Of a stretch of DNA of 64,000 bases, positions 35,243-47,500 are shown piece by piece. This DNA comes from Bordetella bronchialis. GTDB taxonomy: Bacteria; Pseudomonadota; Gammaproteobacteria; Burkholderiales; Burkholderiaceae_B. The stretch covers positions 3,906,001 to 3,970,000 of the forward strand of contig NZ_CP016170.1 of assembly GCF_001676705.1 (NCBI RefSeq). Reading direction: 5' to 3'. The stretch's first letter is position 1. Every line of letters starts with the position of its first letter. Under the pieces are notes generated by a model. The model did no database searches. It worked only from the letters and a program-made list of their open reading frames with translations, and was not told the origin of the DNA. The position numbers were made by a program, and so were the translations under genes.

Positions 35243-36447
35243 CAGCGGTTCTCCGGCAAGGAAGCGGTTCGTGGGCGGCCGATCACGTGGTCGTGCTGGC
35301 CGAGGGCGGGCGTGTTGCCCGGAAGCGGCGGACGGCAGCCGTCGAACGACACGGGCAAGGCCACCGTGGTGCTGCGCCGGTCCGGGGTCTTGCGCAAAAT
35401 ATCGAGCGCCGCGGTCTGTTCGCTGGCGATCACGCGGTCGACCGTCTGCATGGGACCGCAGGGGATGGACTCGGCCTCCAGGCGCGGGATCCAGTAACTG
35501 GCGGGCGCCTCTTTGAAGCGCGCTTCCAGCAGCGGGATCAGTACCTTGCGGTTCGACACGCGGTCGCCATTCGTGGCGAAGCGGCTATCCTTGGCCAGCG
35601 CGGGAAGGTCCATGATCTGGCAAAGGCGCCGGTAGAGTGTGTCGTTGCCCGCCGCCACCAGGATAGACTGGTCCGCGCACGCGAAGACCTGGTAGGGAAC
35701 GATGTTGGGACTGCCGGAGCCCAGCCGCACAGGCAGCTTGCCATCGGCCAGGCAGTCGGACAGCGGCACCGTCATCCATGCCAGGGCCGTTTCGTAGAGC
35801 GACACATCGACCACCTGCCCGCGCGCCGGCTCGGACCGGTCGCGATCGCGCAGCGCGGCCAGCACGCCGATCACGGCCCACATCCCGGTCCCCATGTCGT
35901 TCAGCGAGATCGGTACGCGGCTGGGGGCATCGGCATCGTGTCCCACGATGCTCATCATCCCGCTATAGGCCTGCACCAGCGGGTCGTAGCCGGGCTTGTC
36001 CCGCAGCGGCCCCACCGCGCCGAAGGCCCCCAGGTTGCAATAGACCAGCGCGGGGGACTGCGCCATCAGCTCGCGTGGGCCCAGGCCGTGCCGATCCAGG
36101 CTGCCGGGTTTCAGGTTCTGGATAACGACGTCCGCGTGTTCCAGGATGAAATCGCGCACGGCCGCGATGCTGATCGGATCGTTGAAGTCCGCGCGGCAGC
36201 TTTCCTTGCCATGATTGATGGCATGGAACAAGGCCGAGTCGCCGTCGATGAAGGGCGGCCCCCAGCCGCGCGCGTAATCGCCGCTGCCGGCATTCTCTAT
36301 TTTCACGACACGCGCGCCCAGGTGCGCGAAGATCAATCCCGCGTACGGCGCCGCCAGGCTGTGGCCGATTTCCACCACGCATACGTCTTGCAGCGGCAAG
36401 GGCTTGCCGGCGGACCGCGCGTCCTGTCCGGATGTGTGCTCAGTCAT
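35242..36447 (-). CDS. Class III (formyl-CoA-transferase type) CoA-transferase
   Basis: 401-residue CaiB/BaiF-family enzyme that moves CoA between carboxylates. The catalytic aspartate is D155 in GYDPLVQAYSGMMS; LPLQDVCVVEIGHSLAAPYAG and the ARVVKIENAGSGDYAR segment form the typical N-terminal fold. It presumably activates the acid made by HyuAB as its CoA ester. ATG at 36447 (MTEHTSGQDARSAG), overlapping the hyuB stop by eight bases; the frame is open further upstream without support. Confidence 0.9.
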   Translation of the reverse strand: MTEHTSGQDARSAGKPLPLQDVCVVEIGHSLAAPYAGLIFAHLGARVVKIENAGSGDYARGWGPPFIDGDSALFHAINHGKESCRADFNDPISIAAVRDFILEHADVVIQNLKPGSLDRHGLGPRELMAQSPALVYCNLGAFGAVGPLRDKPGYDPLVQAYSGMMSIVGHDADAPSRVPISLNDMGTGMWAVIGVLAALRDRDRSEPARGQVVDVSLYETALAWMTVPLSDCLADGKLPVRLGSGSPNIVPYQVFACADQSILVAAGNDTLYRRLCQIMDLPALAKDSRFATNGDRVSNRKVLIPLLEARFKEAPASYWIPRLEAESIPCGPMQTVDRVIASEQTAALDILRKTPDRRSTTVALPVSFDGCRPPLPGNTPALGQHDHVIGRPRTASLPENR

Positions 36448-38164
36448 GCAGGGACCCGTCGATGTCGGCCAGCCGCGCGCCGTAGAGTTCGCGCGCGGCG
36501 CGCGCGCTGATGTAGCCGTCCAGCAGATCGCGCTCGACGGCATCCGCCGGCCGCGACTTCGGATCGCCGTATCCGCCGCTGCCGGCGGGCTGGACGATGA
36601 CGCGGTCGCCGCGCCTGACGATTTCGGTCGCGCCCTTGGCGGGCAGGCTGCGGCTGCTGCCGTCCGGCCCCAGTACACGGCAATCGAACAAGGCGCCGGG
36701 CAGGCCGCCGAAGTATCCTTCCGGCGCGGTCTGGCCGCGCTCCCCGGCCACCGTGAAGGTGGCCTCGTCGAATTCCACCCGGTAGGTCCGGCGCGCCGTC
36801 AATCCGCCACGGTAGCGGCCGGCGCCGCCGGAGTCCGTGACCAGGGCCCAGTCTTCCACGACCAGCGGCATGCTCTGCTCGATAAACTCCACGGGCAGCG
36901 AACCGGCGTTGCCGACATAGACGCGGATGCCGTTGATGCCGTCCTGATCGGCGCGCGCCCCCATGCCGCCGCCGTGCGGCTCGACCATGCTGACGAAGGC
37001 CTTGCCGGTGCGCTGCACGCGCGCCTGCACGGGATCGCGGCCGCCGAACACGCCGGAGCACGCGGCGCAGTTGCTCTGGCCGATGATGCGATCGGGCACC
37101 GCCTTGGACAAGGCCTTGAAGCACAAGTCGATCACGCGCGGCGAGGTCTCCGTATTGCCGCCCACCACCGACGCGGGAAACTGGCAGTTCAGTATGCTGC
37201 CCACCGGCGCATCGATGGTGACCGGGCGGTAGCAGCCCTGGTTGATGGGAATCGAGACGTCGGTCAGGGCCTTGACGGTGAACCAGGTGCTGTTGCACGT
37301 CACCGCAAGCGGGCAATTGATGCCGCCGCGCGTCTGCGCCCCCGTACCGGCATAGTCGAAATGCATGCTATCGCCGGCCACCGTGATCTTCACCTTGATC
37401 GGCACGGCTTCGCCCTGCCACCCCGGCGCCGCGACGCCCTCCGCGAAGTCCTCGGCCTCGTACACGCCGTCGGGTATCTGCCGGATGGCTTCGCGCATCA
37501 ATGCTTCGGAGTGGTCCAGCGAACGCCGCATGGCATCGGCCAGCGCGCCGGTGCCGTACTTGCGGGCGAGCGCCTGGATGCGCTGGTCGCCGACGAAGGC
37601 CCCCGCGTACTGCGCCTGGATATCGAGCTGGCGCCCTTCCGGATCGCGGGTGTTCTGCACGATCATGGTCAGCACGTCCTGCACGACCTCGTCATTGCGG
37701 TACAGCAGCACGGGCGGAATCCGCACGCCCTCGCCGAAGACGTCCCAGGTGTCCAGGGTGTAGCTGCCGGGCGCCTGGCCGCCGATATCGGTCCAGTGCC
37801 CGCGCGTCATCACGAAGGCCACCAGTTCGTCGCCCACGAACACGGGCCGGGTGACCTGCACATCGGGCTGGTGATTGCCGCCGCCCAGGTAGGCGTCATT
37901 GCTGATGATCACATCGCCGGGGCGCAGGCGGTCGCGGCCGACCGCCTCGACCGATACCTTGGTGGAGATGACCGCCGAACCCAGCATGGTCGGGATATCG
38001 TTGCCCTGCGCCACCAATTGCATGTTGGCGTCGAACACGGCCGCGGAGGCATCCGCGCCCAGGTGCATGATGGGACTGGCCGCGGTCCGCATCATGGCGA
38101 TCTTCATTTCCCGCGCGATGGCGTAGAGCGAATTGCGGATGATTTCGTAGACGATGGTTTCCAT
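36440..38164 (-). CDS. hyuB: Hydantoinase B / oxoprolinase family protein
   Basis: 574-residue partner of HyuA. The N-terminal METIVYEIIRNSLYAIAREMKIAMMRTAASP and the GDVIISNDAYLGGGNHQPDV region are typical of the HyuB/AcxB family. Complexes of this family hydrolyse cyclic amides (hydantoins, 5-oxoproline, caprolactam) with ATP or carboxylate ketones (acetone, acetophenone). Length fits HyuB of N-methylhydantoinases better than the larger acetone carboxylase subunit. It begins seven bases after hyuA ends. Which reaction it performs cannot be told from sequence. Confidence 0.88.
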   Translation of the reverse strand: METIVYEIIRNSLYAIAREMKIAMMRTAASPIMHLGADASAAVFDANMQLVAQGNDIPTMLGSAVISTKVSVEAVGRDRLRPGDVIISNDAYLGGGNHQPDVQVTRPVFVGDELVAFVMTRGHWTDIGGQAPGSYTLDTWDVFGEGVRIPPVLLYRNDEVVQDVLTMIVQNTRDPEGRQLDIQAQYAGAFVGDQRIQALARKYGTGALADAMRRSLDHSEALMREAIRQIPDGVYEAEDFAEGVAAPGWQGEAVPIKVKITVAGDSMHFDYAGTGAQTRGGINCPLAVTCNSTWFTVKALTDVSIPINQGCYRPVTIDAPVGSILNCQFPASVVGGNTETSPRVIDLCFKALSKAVPDRIIGQSNCAACSGVFGGRDPVQARVQRTGKAFVSMVEPHGGGMGARADQDGINGIRVYVGNAGSLPVEFIEQSMPLVVEDWALVTDSGGAGRYRGGLTARRTYRVEFDEATFTVAGERGQTAPEGYFGGLPGALFDCRVLGPDGSSRSLPAKGATEIVRRGDRVIVQPAGSGGYGDPKSRPADAVERDLLDGYISARAARELYGARLADIDGSLHD

Positions 38165-38171
38165 TGCATCC

Positions 38172-40238
38172 TCAGAGCGCGATACGAAGATTGCCGGCCG
38201 GATCGACCCTGGCCGTCTGGCCTGCCTTGAAGATCAGGCAGCTGCTTTGTTCCTCGATAATGGCCGGACCCTCGACGCGGACATCGGCGCCCAGGTCGGC
38301 ACGGCGGTAGACCGGCAGCGCCTGCATTTTCCCGTCGACATAGACGTCGCGGGTGCGCTGCCGGCGGGATCCCCCTTCGGCGGATGCCTTCCCCGCGGCC
38401 GCCTGCCGCACCACGCCGCGCCAGCCGGTCGGCACGTTGGCCTGCACGCGCAGGTTGACCAGGACCACGGGTTGGTCGGGCTTGATGAAATTCCACATGC
38501 GCTTGTGGTTGCGCTCGAACGCTTGCTGGATATGGTCCGCCAGCGCCTGTCCGCCGTCCGCGACCAGATCGTCGCGGACGTCCACCGTGATGGCGGCGGG
38601 CTGTCCCGCATAGCGGCAGTCCGCGCGGTACGTCATGGCGATGCGTTGCCCGGCGGTGCCCTGGCCCAGTGCCGAACGGGCCTGCTCGCGCAACGATGCA
38701 TAGGTATCCAGGATCCGCTGCGGCGGCACCGCCCGCAGCTCGGCCTCGATGGCCGCCTGGCCATCGAACTGCCGGTCCGCCACGATCATGCCGAACGCGC
38801 TGAACAGGCCGGGCAACGGCGGCACGATGACCTCCTTGATATCCAGCTCCTGGGCCAGGTCGATCGCATGCACGGGACCGGCGCCGCCGTAGCACATATA
38901 GGCGAGCTCGCGCGGATCGTAGCCGCGTTCCACCGTCATCAGGCGCATCGCCTGCGCCATCAGCGCGTTGGCAATGACGCGCACCGTCCATGCCGCCTCG
39001 ACCGTGGACACCCCCAGGGGACGCGCCAGGTGCGTATCGACCGCCACGCGCGCGGCTTCCACATCCAGCCTGAACTCGCCGCCCAGGAAGGAATCGGGAT
39101 CGACGTAGCCCAGCAATAAATTGCAGTCGGTGACCGTGGGCCGCGTGCCGCCCCGCCCATAGCAGGCCGGTCCAGGATCGGCGCCGGCGCTTTCCGGGCC
39201 GATGTGCACGCCGCCGCCGCTATCGATCCACGCGATCGACCCCCCGCCGGCGCCGATCGAGTCGATGTCGATGGTCGGTGCGCGCACCGCATGGGTATGC
39301 AGGAGGCCATGCGTACGGATCTCCGGACGCGATTCACGCACCAGCGATACGTCGAAGGTAGTGCCGCCCATGTCACCCAGCAGCACGCCCTTCAGGTCGG
39401 CTTGTTCGCTGGTACGCACGGCCGCGCTGACGCCGCCGGCCGGCCCGGATTCCAGCAGCACGATGGGCTTGGCGGCGACCTGCGCGGTGGATGCCAGGCC
39501 GCCGTTGGATTGCATGAACAGCAGCTCGCCGCGGAAACCCGTGTCTTTCAGCTGTGCCTCGAAATTATGGATGTAGCGCATGCATACCGGTCCGAGCAGC
39601 GCATTCATGACCGTCGAGCTCGTGCGCTCGTATTCCTGCATCTCAGGATTGACTTCATGCGAGGCGGTGATGAAGCGGTCCGGCAGCAGACGCTTCAACT
39701 CGTCCACCGCCTCGCGCTCGTGCAGCGGATTGGCGTAGGCGTGCAGAAAGGAGACCGCGACCGCCTCGATATCGGCCTGCTGGATCCGCTGCGCGAGCTG
39801 GCGCAACGCCTGCAGGTCCAGCGGGGTCTCGATGGTGCCGTCGTGGCGCATGCGCTCGGCCACTTCCAGGCACCAGCGGCGCTCCACCAGGGGCCGCGGA
39901 TTGGTGAAATGCAGGTCGTACAGGTCCGCGCGGTCGTGGCGCGAGATGCGGCGCAGCTCCAGCACGTCGCGAAAGCCCTGGGTGGTGATGAGCGCGGTCC
40001 TGGCGCCCTTCCCTTCCACGATCATGTTGGTGGCCATGGTGGTGCCGTGGCCGATGAAGCCCACATCGCGGCTGGCGCGGCCGCTGAGCTCCAGGATCCT
40101 GCGAAAGCCGGCCATTGCACCGACCACCCGGTCGGCCGGCGTCGTCGGAACCTTGGTGGACCAGATCTGTCCGGACTGGTCGTCGACCAGCACGATGTCG
40201 GTGAACGTGCCCCCGACGTCAATACCTATGCGATTCAT
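38172..40238 (-). CDS. hyuA: Hydantoinase A / oxoprolinase family protein, ATP-binding
   Basis: 688-residue ATP-dependent subunit with an actin-like (ASKHA) nucleotide fold: phosphate-1 loop GIDVGGTFTDIV (residues 5-16), GHGTTMATNMIVEGKG, and the second phosphate loop GDMGGTTFDVS. The segments ESGPAGGVSAAV and CYGGAGPVHA are family standards. First gene of the catabolic run, with an operator candidate 25 bases upstream of the ATG at 40238. It acts with HyuB; no HyuC amidohydrolase or small AcxC-like subunit gene is seen in the window. Confidence 0.9.
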   Translation of the reverse strand: MNRIGIDVGGTFTDIVLVDDQSGQIWSTKVPTTPADRVVGAMAGFRRILELSGRASRDVGFIGHGTTMATNMIVEGKGARTALITTQGFRDVLELRRISRHDRADLYDLHFTNPRPLVERRWCLEVAERMRHDGTIETPLDLQALRQLAQRIQQADIEAVAVSFLHAYANPLHEREAVDELKRLLPDRFITASHEVNPEMQEYERTSSTVMNALLGPVCMRYIHNFEAQLKDTGFRGELLFMQSNGGLASTAQVAAKPIVLLESGPAGGVSAAVRTSEQADLKGVLLGDMGGTTFDVSLVRESRPEIRTHGLLHTHAVRAPTIDIDSIGAGGGSIAWIDSGGGVHIGPESAGADPGPACYGRGGTRPTVTDCNLLLGYVDPDSFLGGEFRLDVEAARVAVDTHLARPLGVSTVEAAWTVRVIANALMAQAMRLMTVERGYDPRELAYMCYGGAGPVHAIDLAQELDIKEVIVPPLPGLFSAFGMIVADRQFDGQAAIEAELRAVPPQRILDTYASLREQARSALGQGTAGQRIAMTYRADCRYAGQPAAITVDVRDDLVADGGQALADHIQQAFERNHKRMWNFIKPDQPVVLVNLRVQANVPTGWRGVVRQAAAGKASAEGGSRRQRTRDVYVDGKMQALPVYRRADLGADVRVEGPAIIEEQSSCLIFKAGQTARVDPAGNLRIAL

Positions 40239-40262
40239 GAATGGTTGCCTCGATCCATCACT

Positions 40263-40278
40263 TTGGGAACGTTTCCAA
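40263..40278. promoter_or_regulatory. LacI-type operator candidate upstream of hyuA
   Basis: TTGGGAACGTTTCCAA is a 16-base near-perfect palindrome centred on CG, the form bound by LacI/GalR regulators. It lies 25 bases before the hyuA start and 62 bases after the lacI-type gene ends. The same motif recurs at 33442-33456. Confidence 0.55.
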
Positions 40279-40340
40279 TTATTGTTGTAAAAGTCAGCGT
40301 TGATGCTTGAGGCTGGATTCTATTCCCTTATTCCACGCTG

Positions 40341-41426
40341 TCAAGCTTTTTGGCGTCGGCGCCGCAACGGCGCGCATGAGCCCCGCAGCACCAGTTCCGC
40401 ATCGACCATAAGCTTGCGCGGCGCAAGTTGGGGATCGGCCAGGCGGTCGATCAGGAAACGGCCGGCCGCCTTGCCCAGCTGGTCGTGATTCCATCGCACC
40501 ACGGTAAAGGCTGGCGTGGACAACAGGGCCAGGTCGCTATCGGCGCCGCCGATGATGGAAAGGTCTTCGGGCAGCGCCAGGTTGCGCTGCCGCGCCGCCT
40601 GGATCACGCCGGGAAGCAAGGAGGTGCCGCCGGCGATGATGGCGGTCGGCGGCGCCTCGCTATCCAGCAAGCGGCCGGCTTCGATGAATCCCGCATCCCG
40701 GTCGAAGGACACGGCGCGGACCAGCGCGGGTTCGTAAGGCAGGCCGCGGTCCTTGAGCCCGCGCCGATAGCCTTCCAGGCGGCTGCGCGTCGCATGCACG
40801 CCCTGCTCCCCCGAAATGATGGCGATGCGGCGATGCCCCAGGTCCGCCAGATGCAGGACGGCCTGGTGTATCCCCGTGGCATGGTTGACGGTGACGGCGT
40901 CCAGGCTTTCCGGAACGTCCCGGTCCAGCAGGACGATAGGGAACGGTGCCTCTTCCAGCATCTTCAGCACGGCGGGGTTGTCTTCGGAGGAGGTCGCGAT
41001 GACCAGGCCATCGATGCGGCGCTGCTGCAGATTGCGCAGCAGCTCCATTTCGCGCCGGCTATCGTGATAGCTGGAGGCCACGGTCAGTGAAAAGCCGAAG
41101 GCGTCGATTTCCTTCTGCATCGAATCGACGAACATGCTCAGCACGGGTACCGTGAAGTCGCGCATGACGCATGCGAACGTCATCGAGCGATGGTTGCGCA
41201 TGCTTTGCGCGACGATATCCGGCACATAGCCCAGCTGCAGGATCGCGGCCTGGACACGCTTGCGCTTGTCCTCGCTGACATTGGGATGATTGTTCATCAC
41301 CCGGGACACGGTTCCCAGGCCCACCTTGGCCAGCAATGCCACGTCACGGATGGACGGCCGCCGGTCCTCGGGCGGCGTGGCTTTGACGGCGCCGTCCCGG
41401 CGGACGGATGTTTTGTCAGCTGCCAT
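40341..41426 (-). CDS. LacI-family transcriptional regulator
   Basis: 361-residue repressor. The helix-turn-helix is SIRDVALLAKVGLGTVSRVMNNHPNVSED (about 25-53), followed by the hinge segment ILQLGYVPDIVAQSMR and a periplasmic-binding-protein-like ligand domain. It carries about 24 extra residues before the helix-turn-helix. The ATG at 41426 is chosen. The gene lies immediately upstream of hyuA, same strand, and the two CG-centred palindromes nearby are its likely operators. The inducer is probably the pathway substrate or an intermediate. Confidence 0.92.
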   Translation of the reverse strand: MAADKTSVRRDGAVKATPPEDRRPSIRDVALLAKVGLGTVSRVMNNHPNVSEDKRKRVQAAILQLGYVPDIVAQSMRNHRSMTFACVMRDFTVPVLSMFVDSMQKEIDAFGFSLTVASSYHDSRREMELLRNLQQRRIDGLVIATSSEDNPAVLKMLEEAPFPIVLLDRDVPESLDAVTVNHATGIHQAVLHLADLGHRRIAIISGEQGVHATRSRLEGYRRGLKDRGLPYEPALVRAVSFDRDAGFIEAGRLLDSEAPPTAIIAGGTSLLPGVIQAARQRNLALPEDLSIIGGADSDLALLSTPAFTVVRWNHDQLGKAAGRFLIDRLADPQLAPRKLMVDAELVLRGSCAPLRRRRQKA

Positions 41427-41494
41427 GTCAGTCGCGATGGGAAATCGGGGCCTGAGTTTATCACCCTGCCCTGGCGCATCGAACCGCGCCAATA

Positions 41495-41538
41495 GCGGGA
41501 CCGGGGCGGTCCCGCGGGGATGCCTCGGCGGCATCCCC
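41495..41538. terminator. Tandem hairpins after typA
   Basis: Two back-to-back perfect stems: GCGGGACC/GGTCCCGC (41495-41515) and GGGGATGCC/GGCATCCCC (41516-41538), 12 bases after the typA stop on the minus strand. No T-run follows, so termination may need Rho; transcript protection is also possible. It separates the translation operon from the lacI-type gene. Confidence 0.55.
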
Positions 41539-41549
41539 ATATGCCCGCG

Positions 41550-43376
<1,827 letters not shown>

Positions 43377-43386
43377 AAACGATCCT

Positions 43387-44124
43387 TTAAGGTGAGGCGG
43401 GCGCAAGGCCCGCCGGCAATTCATTCAGGGGCAGCAGCGCCTGCTTGGGGTCCGGCATGGCCTGCAGCGCGTCCAGCGTGACCGCGCCCGCCAGCCCGAA
43501 GGGGCCGACCTGGGTACGGCGCAGCGCCACCAGGTGCGCATGGCAGCCCAGCGCGCGCCCGATATCCTGGGCCAGGGTGCGCAGATAGGTGCCCTTGCTG
43601 CACGACACATCGATCTCCGCGGTCATGCCGTCGCAGGACAGCAGTTCCACGCGGTACAACGTCACCTGCCGGGCCTCGCGCTCGATCTCCACGCCGGCCC
43701 GCGCGTACTCGTACAAGGGCTTGCCGTCGCGCTTGAGCGCGGAGTACATCGGCGGGACCTGGCTGATGGTGCCCTGGAAACGTGACAGCACATCGCGCAA
43801 GGCGGATTCCTCCACACCGGCGAAGCCTTCCGGCGCACGCGCCACGACGTTGCCGGTCAGGTCGCCGGAGTCGGTTTCCTCGCCGAAGCGCAGTGTCGCG
43901 CGATAGCCCTTGTCCGCGCCCAGCATGGTATTGCACAGCTTGGTGCCCTTGCCCATGCAGCACACCAGCAGGCCGGTGGCGAAAGGATCCAGCGTGCCGG
44001 TATGCCCCGCCTTGGCGGCATCCAGCGTACGCCGGGCGCGCTGCAAGGCATGATTGCTGGACAAGCCTTCGGGCTTGTCCAGCAACAGGACACCGTCGAG
44101 CATCAGCCCGCGTCGTTTGGCCAT
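43387..44124 (-). CDS. truB: tRNA pseudouridine(55) synthase TruB
   Basis: 245-residue enzyme that makes pseudouridine 55 in the T-loop of all tRNAs. The catalytic aspartate is D46 in [24 protein letters not shown] and [15 protein letters not shown] are family blocks. A slightly compact C-terminal region compared with the E. coli protein (314 residues) means the PUA-like domain is short or missing. The ATG at 44124 precedes [11 protein letters not shown], an alternative start at residue 8. 36 bases after rbfA in the operon. Confidence 0.95.
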   Translation of the reverse strand: MAKRRGLMLDGVLLLDKPEGLSSNHALQRARRTLDAAKAGHTGTLDPFATGLLVCCMGKGTKLCNTMLGADKGYRATLRFGEETDSGDLTGNVVARAPEGFAGVEESALRDVLSRFQGTISQVPPMYSALKRDGKPLYEYARAGVEIEREARQVTLYRVELLSCDGMTAEIDVSCSKGTYLRTLAQDIGRALGCHAHLVALRRTQVGPFGLAGAVTLDALQAMPDPKQALLPLNELPAGLAPASP

Positions 44125-44160
44125 CGTCTTATCCGAAAAAAAACGCCGAGACGACAGCCC

Positions 44161-44562
44161 TCAGGACTGCTCTTCCGGTTCGTCGGGGTCGGCCCGGTAG
44201 GAACCGGGCTGGTTCGCACGATCGATCAAGCGCGACATTTCAATCCCGCGCGCCACCTGCTCGTCATGCACGAAGCGCAGTGTCGGTACGGTATGGATGT
44301 GCAGCATGCGATACAGCTGGGAATGCAGCCAACCGGCCTTCTCGTTCAGCACGCCTTCGGCCACGCCCGGTTCGCCGCCCAGCACGGTGAAGTACACCTT
44401 GGCGTGGGCGTAGTCGGGCGATAGCTCGACGCCGGACAGCGTGATCAGCCCGGCCCGCGCGACGTCGATTTCGCGCTGGATCAGGCCGGCCAGGTCCTTC
44501 TGGATCTGGTCGGCCAGCCGCAGGTTGCGGCCGGGGATCGCTTTGGTTTTATGACGGCTCAT
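44161..44562 (-). CDS. rbfA: Ribosome-binding factor A
   Basis: 133-residue KH-fold factor needed for late 30S maturation and 16S 5' processing. [37 protein letters not shown] and the ending [23 protein letters not shown] are characteristic. It lies between infB and truB, the standard order, starting 18 bases after infB. Confidence 0.95.
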   Translation of the reverse strand: MSRHKTKAIPGRNLRLADQIQKDLAGLIQREIDVARAGLITLSGVELSPDYAHAKVYFTVLGGEPGVAEGVLNEKAGWLHSQLYRMLHIHTVPTLRFVHDEQVARGIEMSRLIDRANQPGSYRADPDEPEEQS

Positions 44563-44580
44563 GCACTGGACACGCGATGC

Positions 44581-47500
44581 TTACAGCGAACGCGCGATTT
44601 CCTTGATCTCGAAGACTTCCAGCTGGTCGCCCACCTGGATGTCGTTGTTGCCACGCAGCGTCAGGCCGCAATCGAAACCGGCCTTGACCTCGCGGACGTC
44701 GTCCTTGAAGCGGCGCAGCGAATCCAGATGGCCGGTCCAGCTGACGACGTTGTTGCGCAACAACCGTACCTGGGAGTCGCGGCGGACCACACCGTCCAGC
44801 ACCATGCAGCCGGCGATGTTGCCCACGCGCGAAACGGTGTAGATCTCGCGGATTTCCACCAGGCCGATGATCTCTTCGCGCTTTTCCGGCGCCAGCATGC
44901 CCGACATCGCCGCCTTAACCTCATCCACGGCGTCGTAGATGATGTTGTAGTAGCGCAGATCGATGCCGTTGCCTTCCGCCAGTTTCTTGGCGCTCTGGTC
45001 GGCACGGACGTTGAAGCCGATGACCACCGCGTTGGAGGCGATCGCCAGGTTGACGTCGCTTTCCGAGATACCGCCCACCGCGGCATGCACGACCTGCACG
45101 CGCACTTCTTCGGTGGAGAGCTTCTGGAGCGCGGCGACCAGGGCTTCCTGCGAACCCTGCACGTCGGTCTTGACGATAAGGGCCAGGGTCTGGGTGCCTT
45201 CGCCCATGTTGTCGAACATAGATTCCAGCTTGGCGGCCTGCTGGCGGGCCAGCTTGACGTCGCGGAACTTGCCCTGGCGGAACAGCGCGATTTCGCGCGC
45301 CTTGCGTTCGTCGGTCAGCACCATCAGTTCGTCGCCGGCGGCCGGCACATCCGTCAAACCCTGGATTTCCACGGGAATGGAAGGACCGGCGCTCTGCACC
45401 TGCTTGCCGTTTTCGTCCAGCATGGCGCGCACGCGGCCGAAGCTGGCGCCAGCCAGCACGACGTCGCCACGCTTCAGCGTCCCGCTCTGCACCAGGATGG
45501 TGGCCACCGGACCGCGGCCCTTGTCCAGCCGGGCTTCGATGACCAGGCCCTTGGCATGGGCGTTCACGGGCGCCTTGAGCTCGAGGATTTCGGCTTGCAG
45601 CAGCACGTTTTCCAGCAGGTCGTCGATGCCCGCGCCGGTCTTGGCCGACACGTTCACGAAAGGTACGTCGCCGCCGTATTCTTCCGGCACGACTTCCTCG
45701 GCGACCAGTTCCTGCTTGACGCGCTCGGGGTTGGCGTCCGGCTTATCGATCTTGTTCACCGCCACGACCAGCGGCACGCCGGCCGCCTTGGCATGGTGGA
45801 TGGCTTCGCGCGTCTGCGGCATCACGCCGTCGTCCGCCGCCACCACCAGGATGACGATATCGGTCGCCTTGGCGCCGCGCGCACGCATGGCGGTGAACGC
45901 CTCGTGGCCCGGGGTATCCAGGAAGGTGACCATGCCGCGATCGGTTTCGACGTGATACGCGCCGATGTGCTGCGTAATGCCGCCGGCTTCGCCCGCGGCG
46001 ACCTTGGCGCGGCGGATGTAGTCCAGCAGCGAGGTCTTGCCGTGGTCGACGTGGCCCATGACGGTGACGACCGGCGCGCGCGGCAGGAGTTCGGCGTCCT
46101 CGCCTTCGGGCGCGGTTTCGTCCAGGAAGGCTTCCGGATCGTCCAGCTTGGCGGCAATGGCCTTGTGGCCCAGTTCCTCGACCACGATCATGGCCGTTTC
46201 CTGGTCCAGGACCTGGTTGATGGTGACCATCTGGCCGAGCTTCATCAATTGCTTGATGACTTCGGCGGCCTTGACCGACATCTTGTGGGCCAGATCGGCG
46301 ACCGTAATGGTCTCGGGGACGTGGACTTCGCGCGCGATGAATTCCTGCGGCGCCTGTTCCACTACCCCGCCGCGGCGGTCGGACTGCTGATTGCGGCCGC
46401 CACGACCGCCCGTCTTGCCACCGGCCTTGCCGCCCGCGCGCCAGCCGTCGCGGGTGGGAGCGCCGCCACCCGGCTTGTCGGCCGGCTTCTTGCGCGCGCT
46501 GTCGTCGGTCCACGTGGACGAGACTTCCGCGGTCTTGATGGTCTTCTTGCCGCCGGCGCCGACGGTGGGCTTGGCGTCCTTCTTGACAGGCCCGCCGGGC
46601 TTGGCGGCGGGCTTGTGCAGCGTGCCCGACAGGGCGGCGTTGGGGGCCGGCTGTTCGGGCTCGGGCGCGCGCAGCACCTTGCGCGGACGGTTCAGCATCT
46701 CGCGCAGGGCAGCGGCTTCGGCCTCTGCCTGGCGGCGCGCCTCGTCACGCTGGGCGGCACTCATCGTTTGCGCCGGCGAAGCGGCCGGCGGCGGTCCGCG
46801 CCGTGCGTCGCCCGCGCGCGGGCCCTTGGACACGGACGGCTTGGGCGGCACGGGCGTACCCGGGCGGGGACGGATGTCCTGGCTGGCGGGCGTCGGCGCG
46901 GCCGGCGACTTCGATGCGACGGGACTTTCGGTTTCCGGCTTTTCGGAAACCGCTGCGATATCTGGCGTGTTCACGGGCTCTTGCGGGACAGCTTCGACCG
47001 GCGGCTCGGCGGCGGGGCCGGCGGCGGGTGCCACGGGTGCCTCGTGTTCGGGTTCCGGCTGGATAGGTTCGGTTGTGGCGCGCGCTTCCTGCGCCGGCGC
47101 GTCTTGCGGCTCGGCGGCGGGCTCGGTGCGCGGCACGGATGGCGCGGCTTGCGCGGCGGGCGCGGGCGCGGGCGCCGGCTCGGCGGGCTCGGCCGAAGGC
47201 GCGGCAGGCTGCGGGGCTTCGGCGGGCGCGGGCGTTGCCGCCGGCGCGGCTGCGGCGGGCGCGGGGGCACCCGATGCGGCGGCGCCGGACGTCGTGGCGG
47301 CCGGCTCGGCGGCAGCCTGTGGCGCAGGCGCGACGGCAGGAGCCGTATCGGCGACGGGTTGCGTGGCCGGGGCAGGCGCCGCGGGTTTTTCGGCGGGCTC
47401 GGCCTGGGCACGGGCGGCGGCGGCTTCCGCGGCCAGTTCCGCGGGATCGCGCTTGACGAAAACGCGCTTCTTGCGCACTTCGACCTGGATCGTGCGGGAA

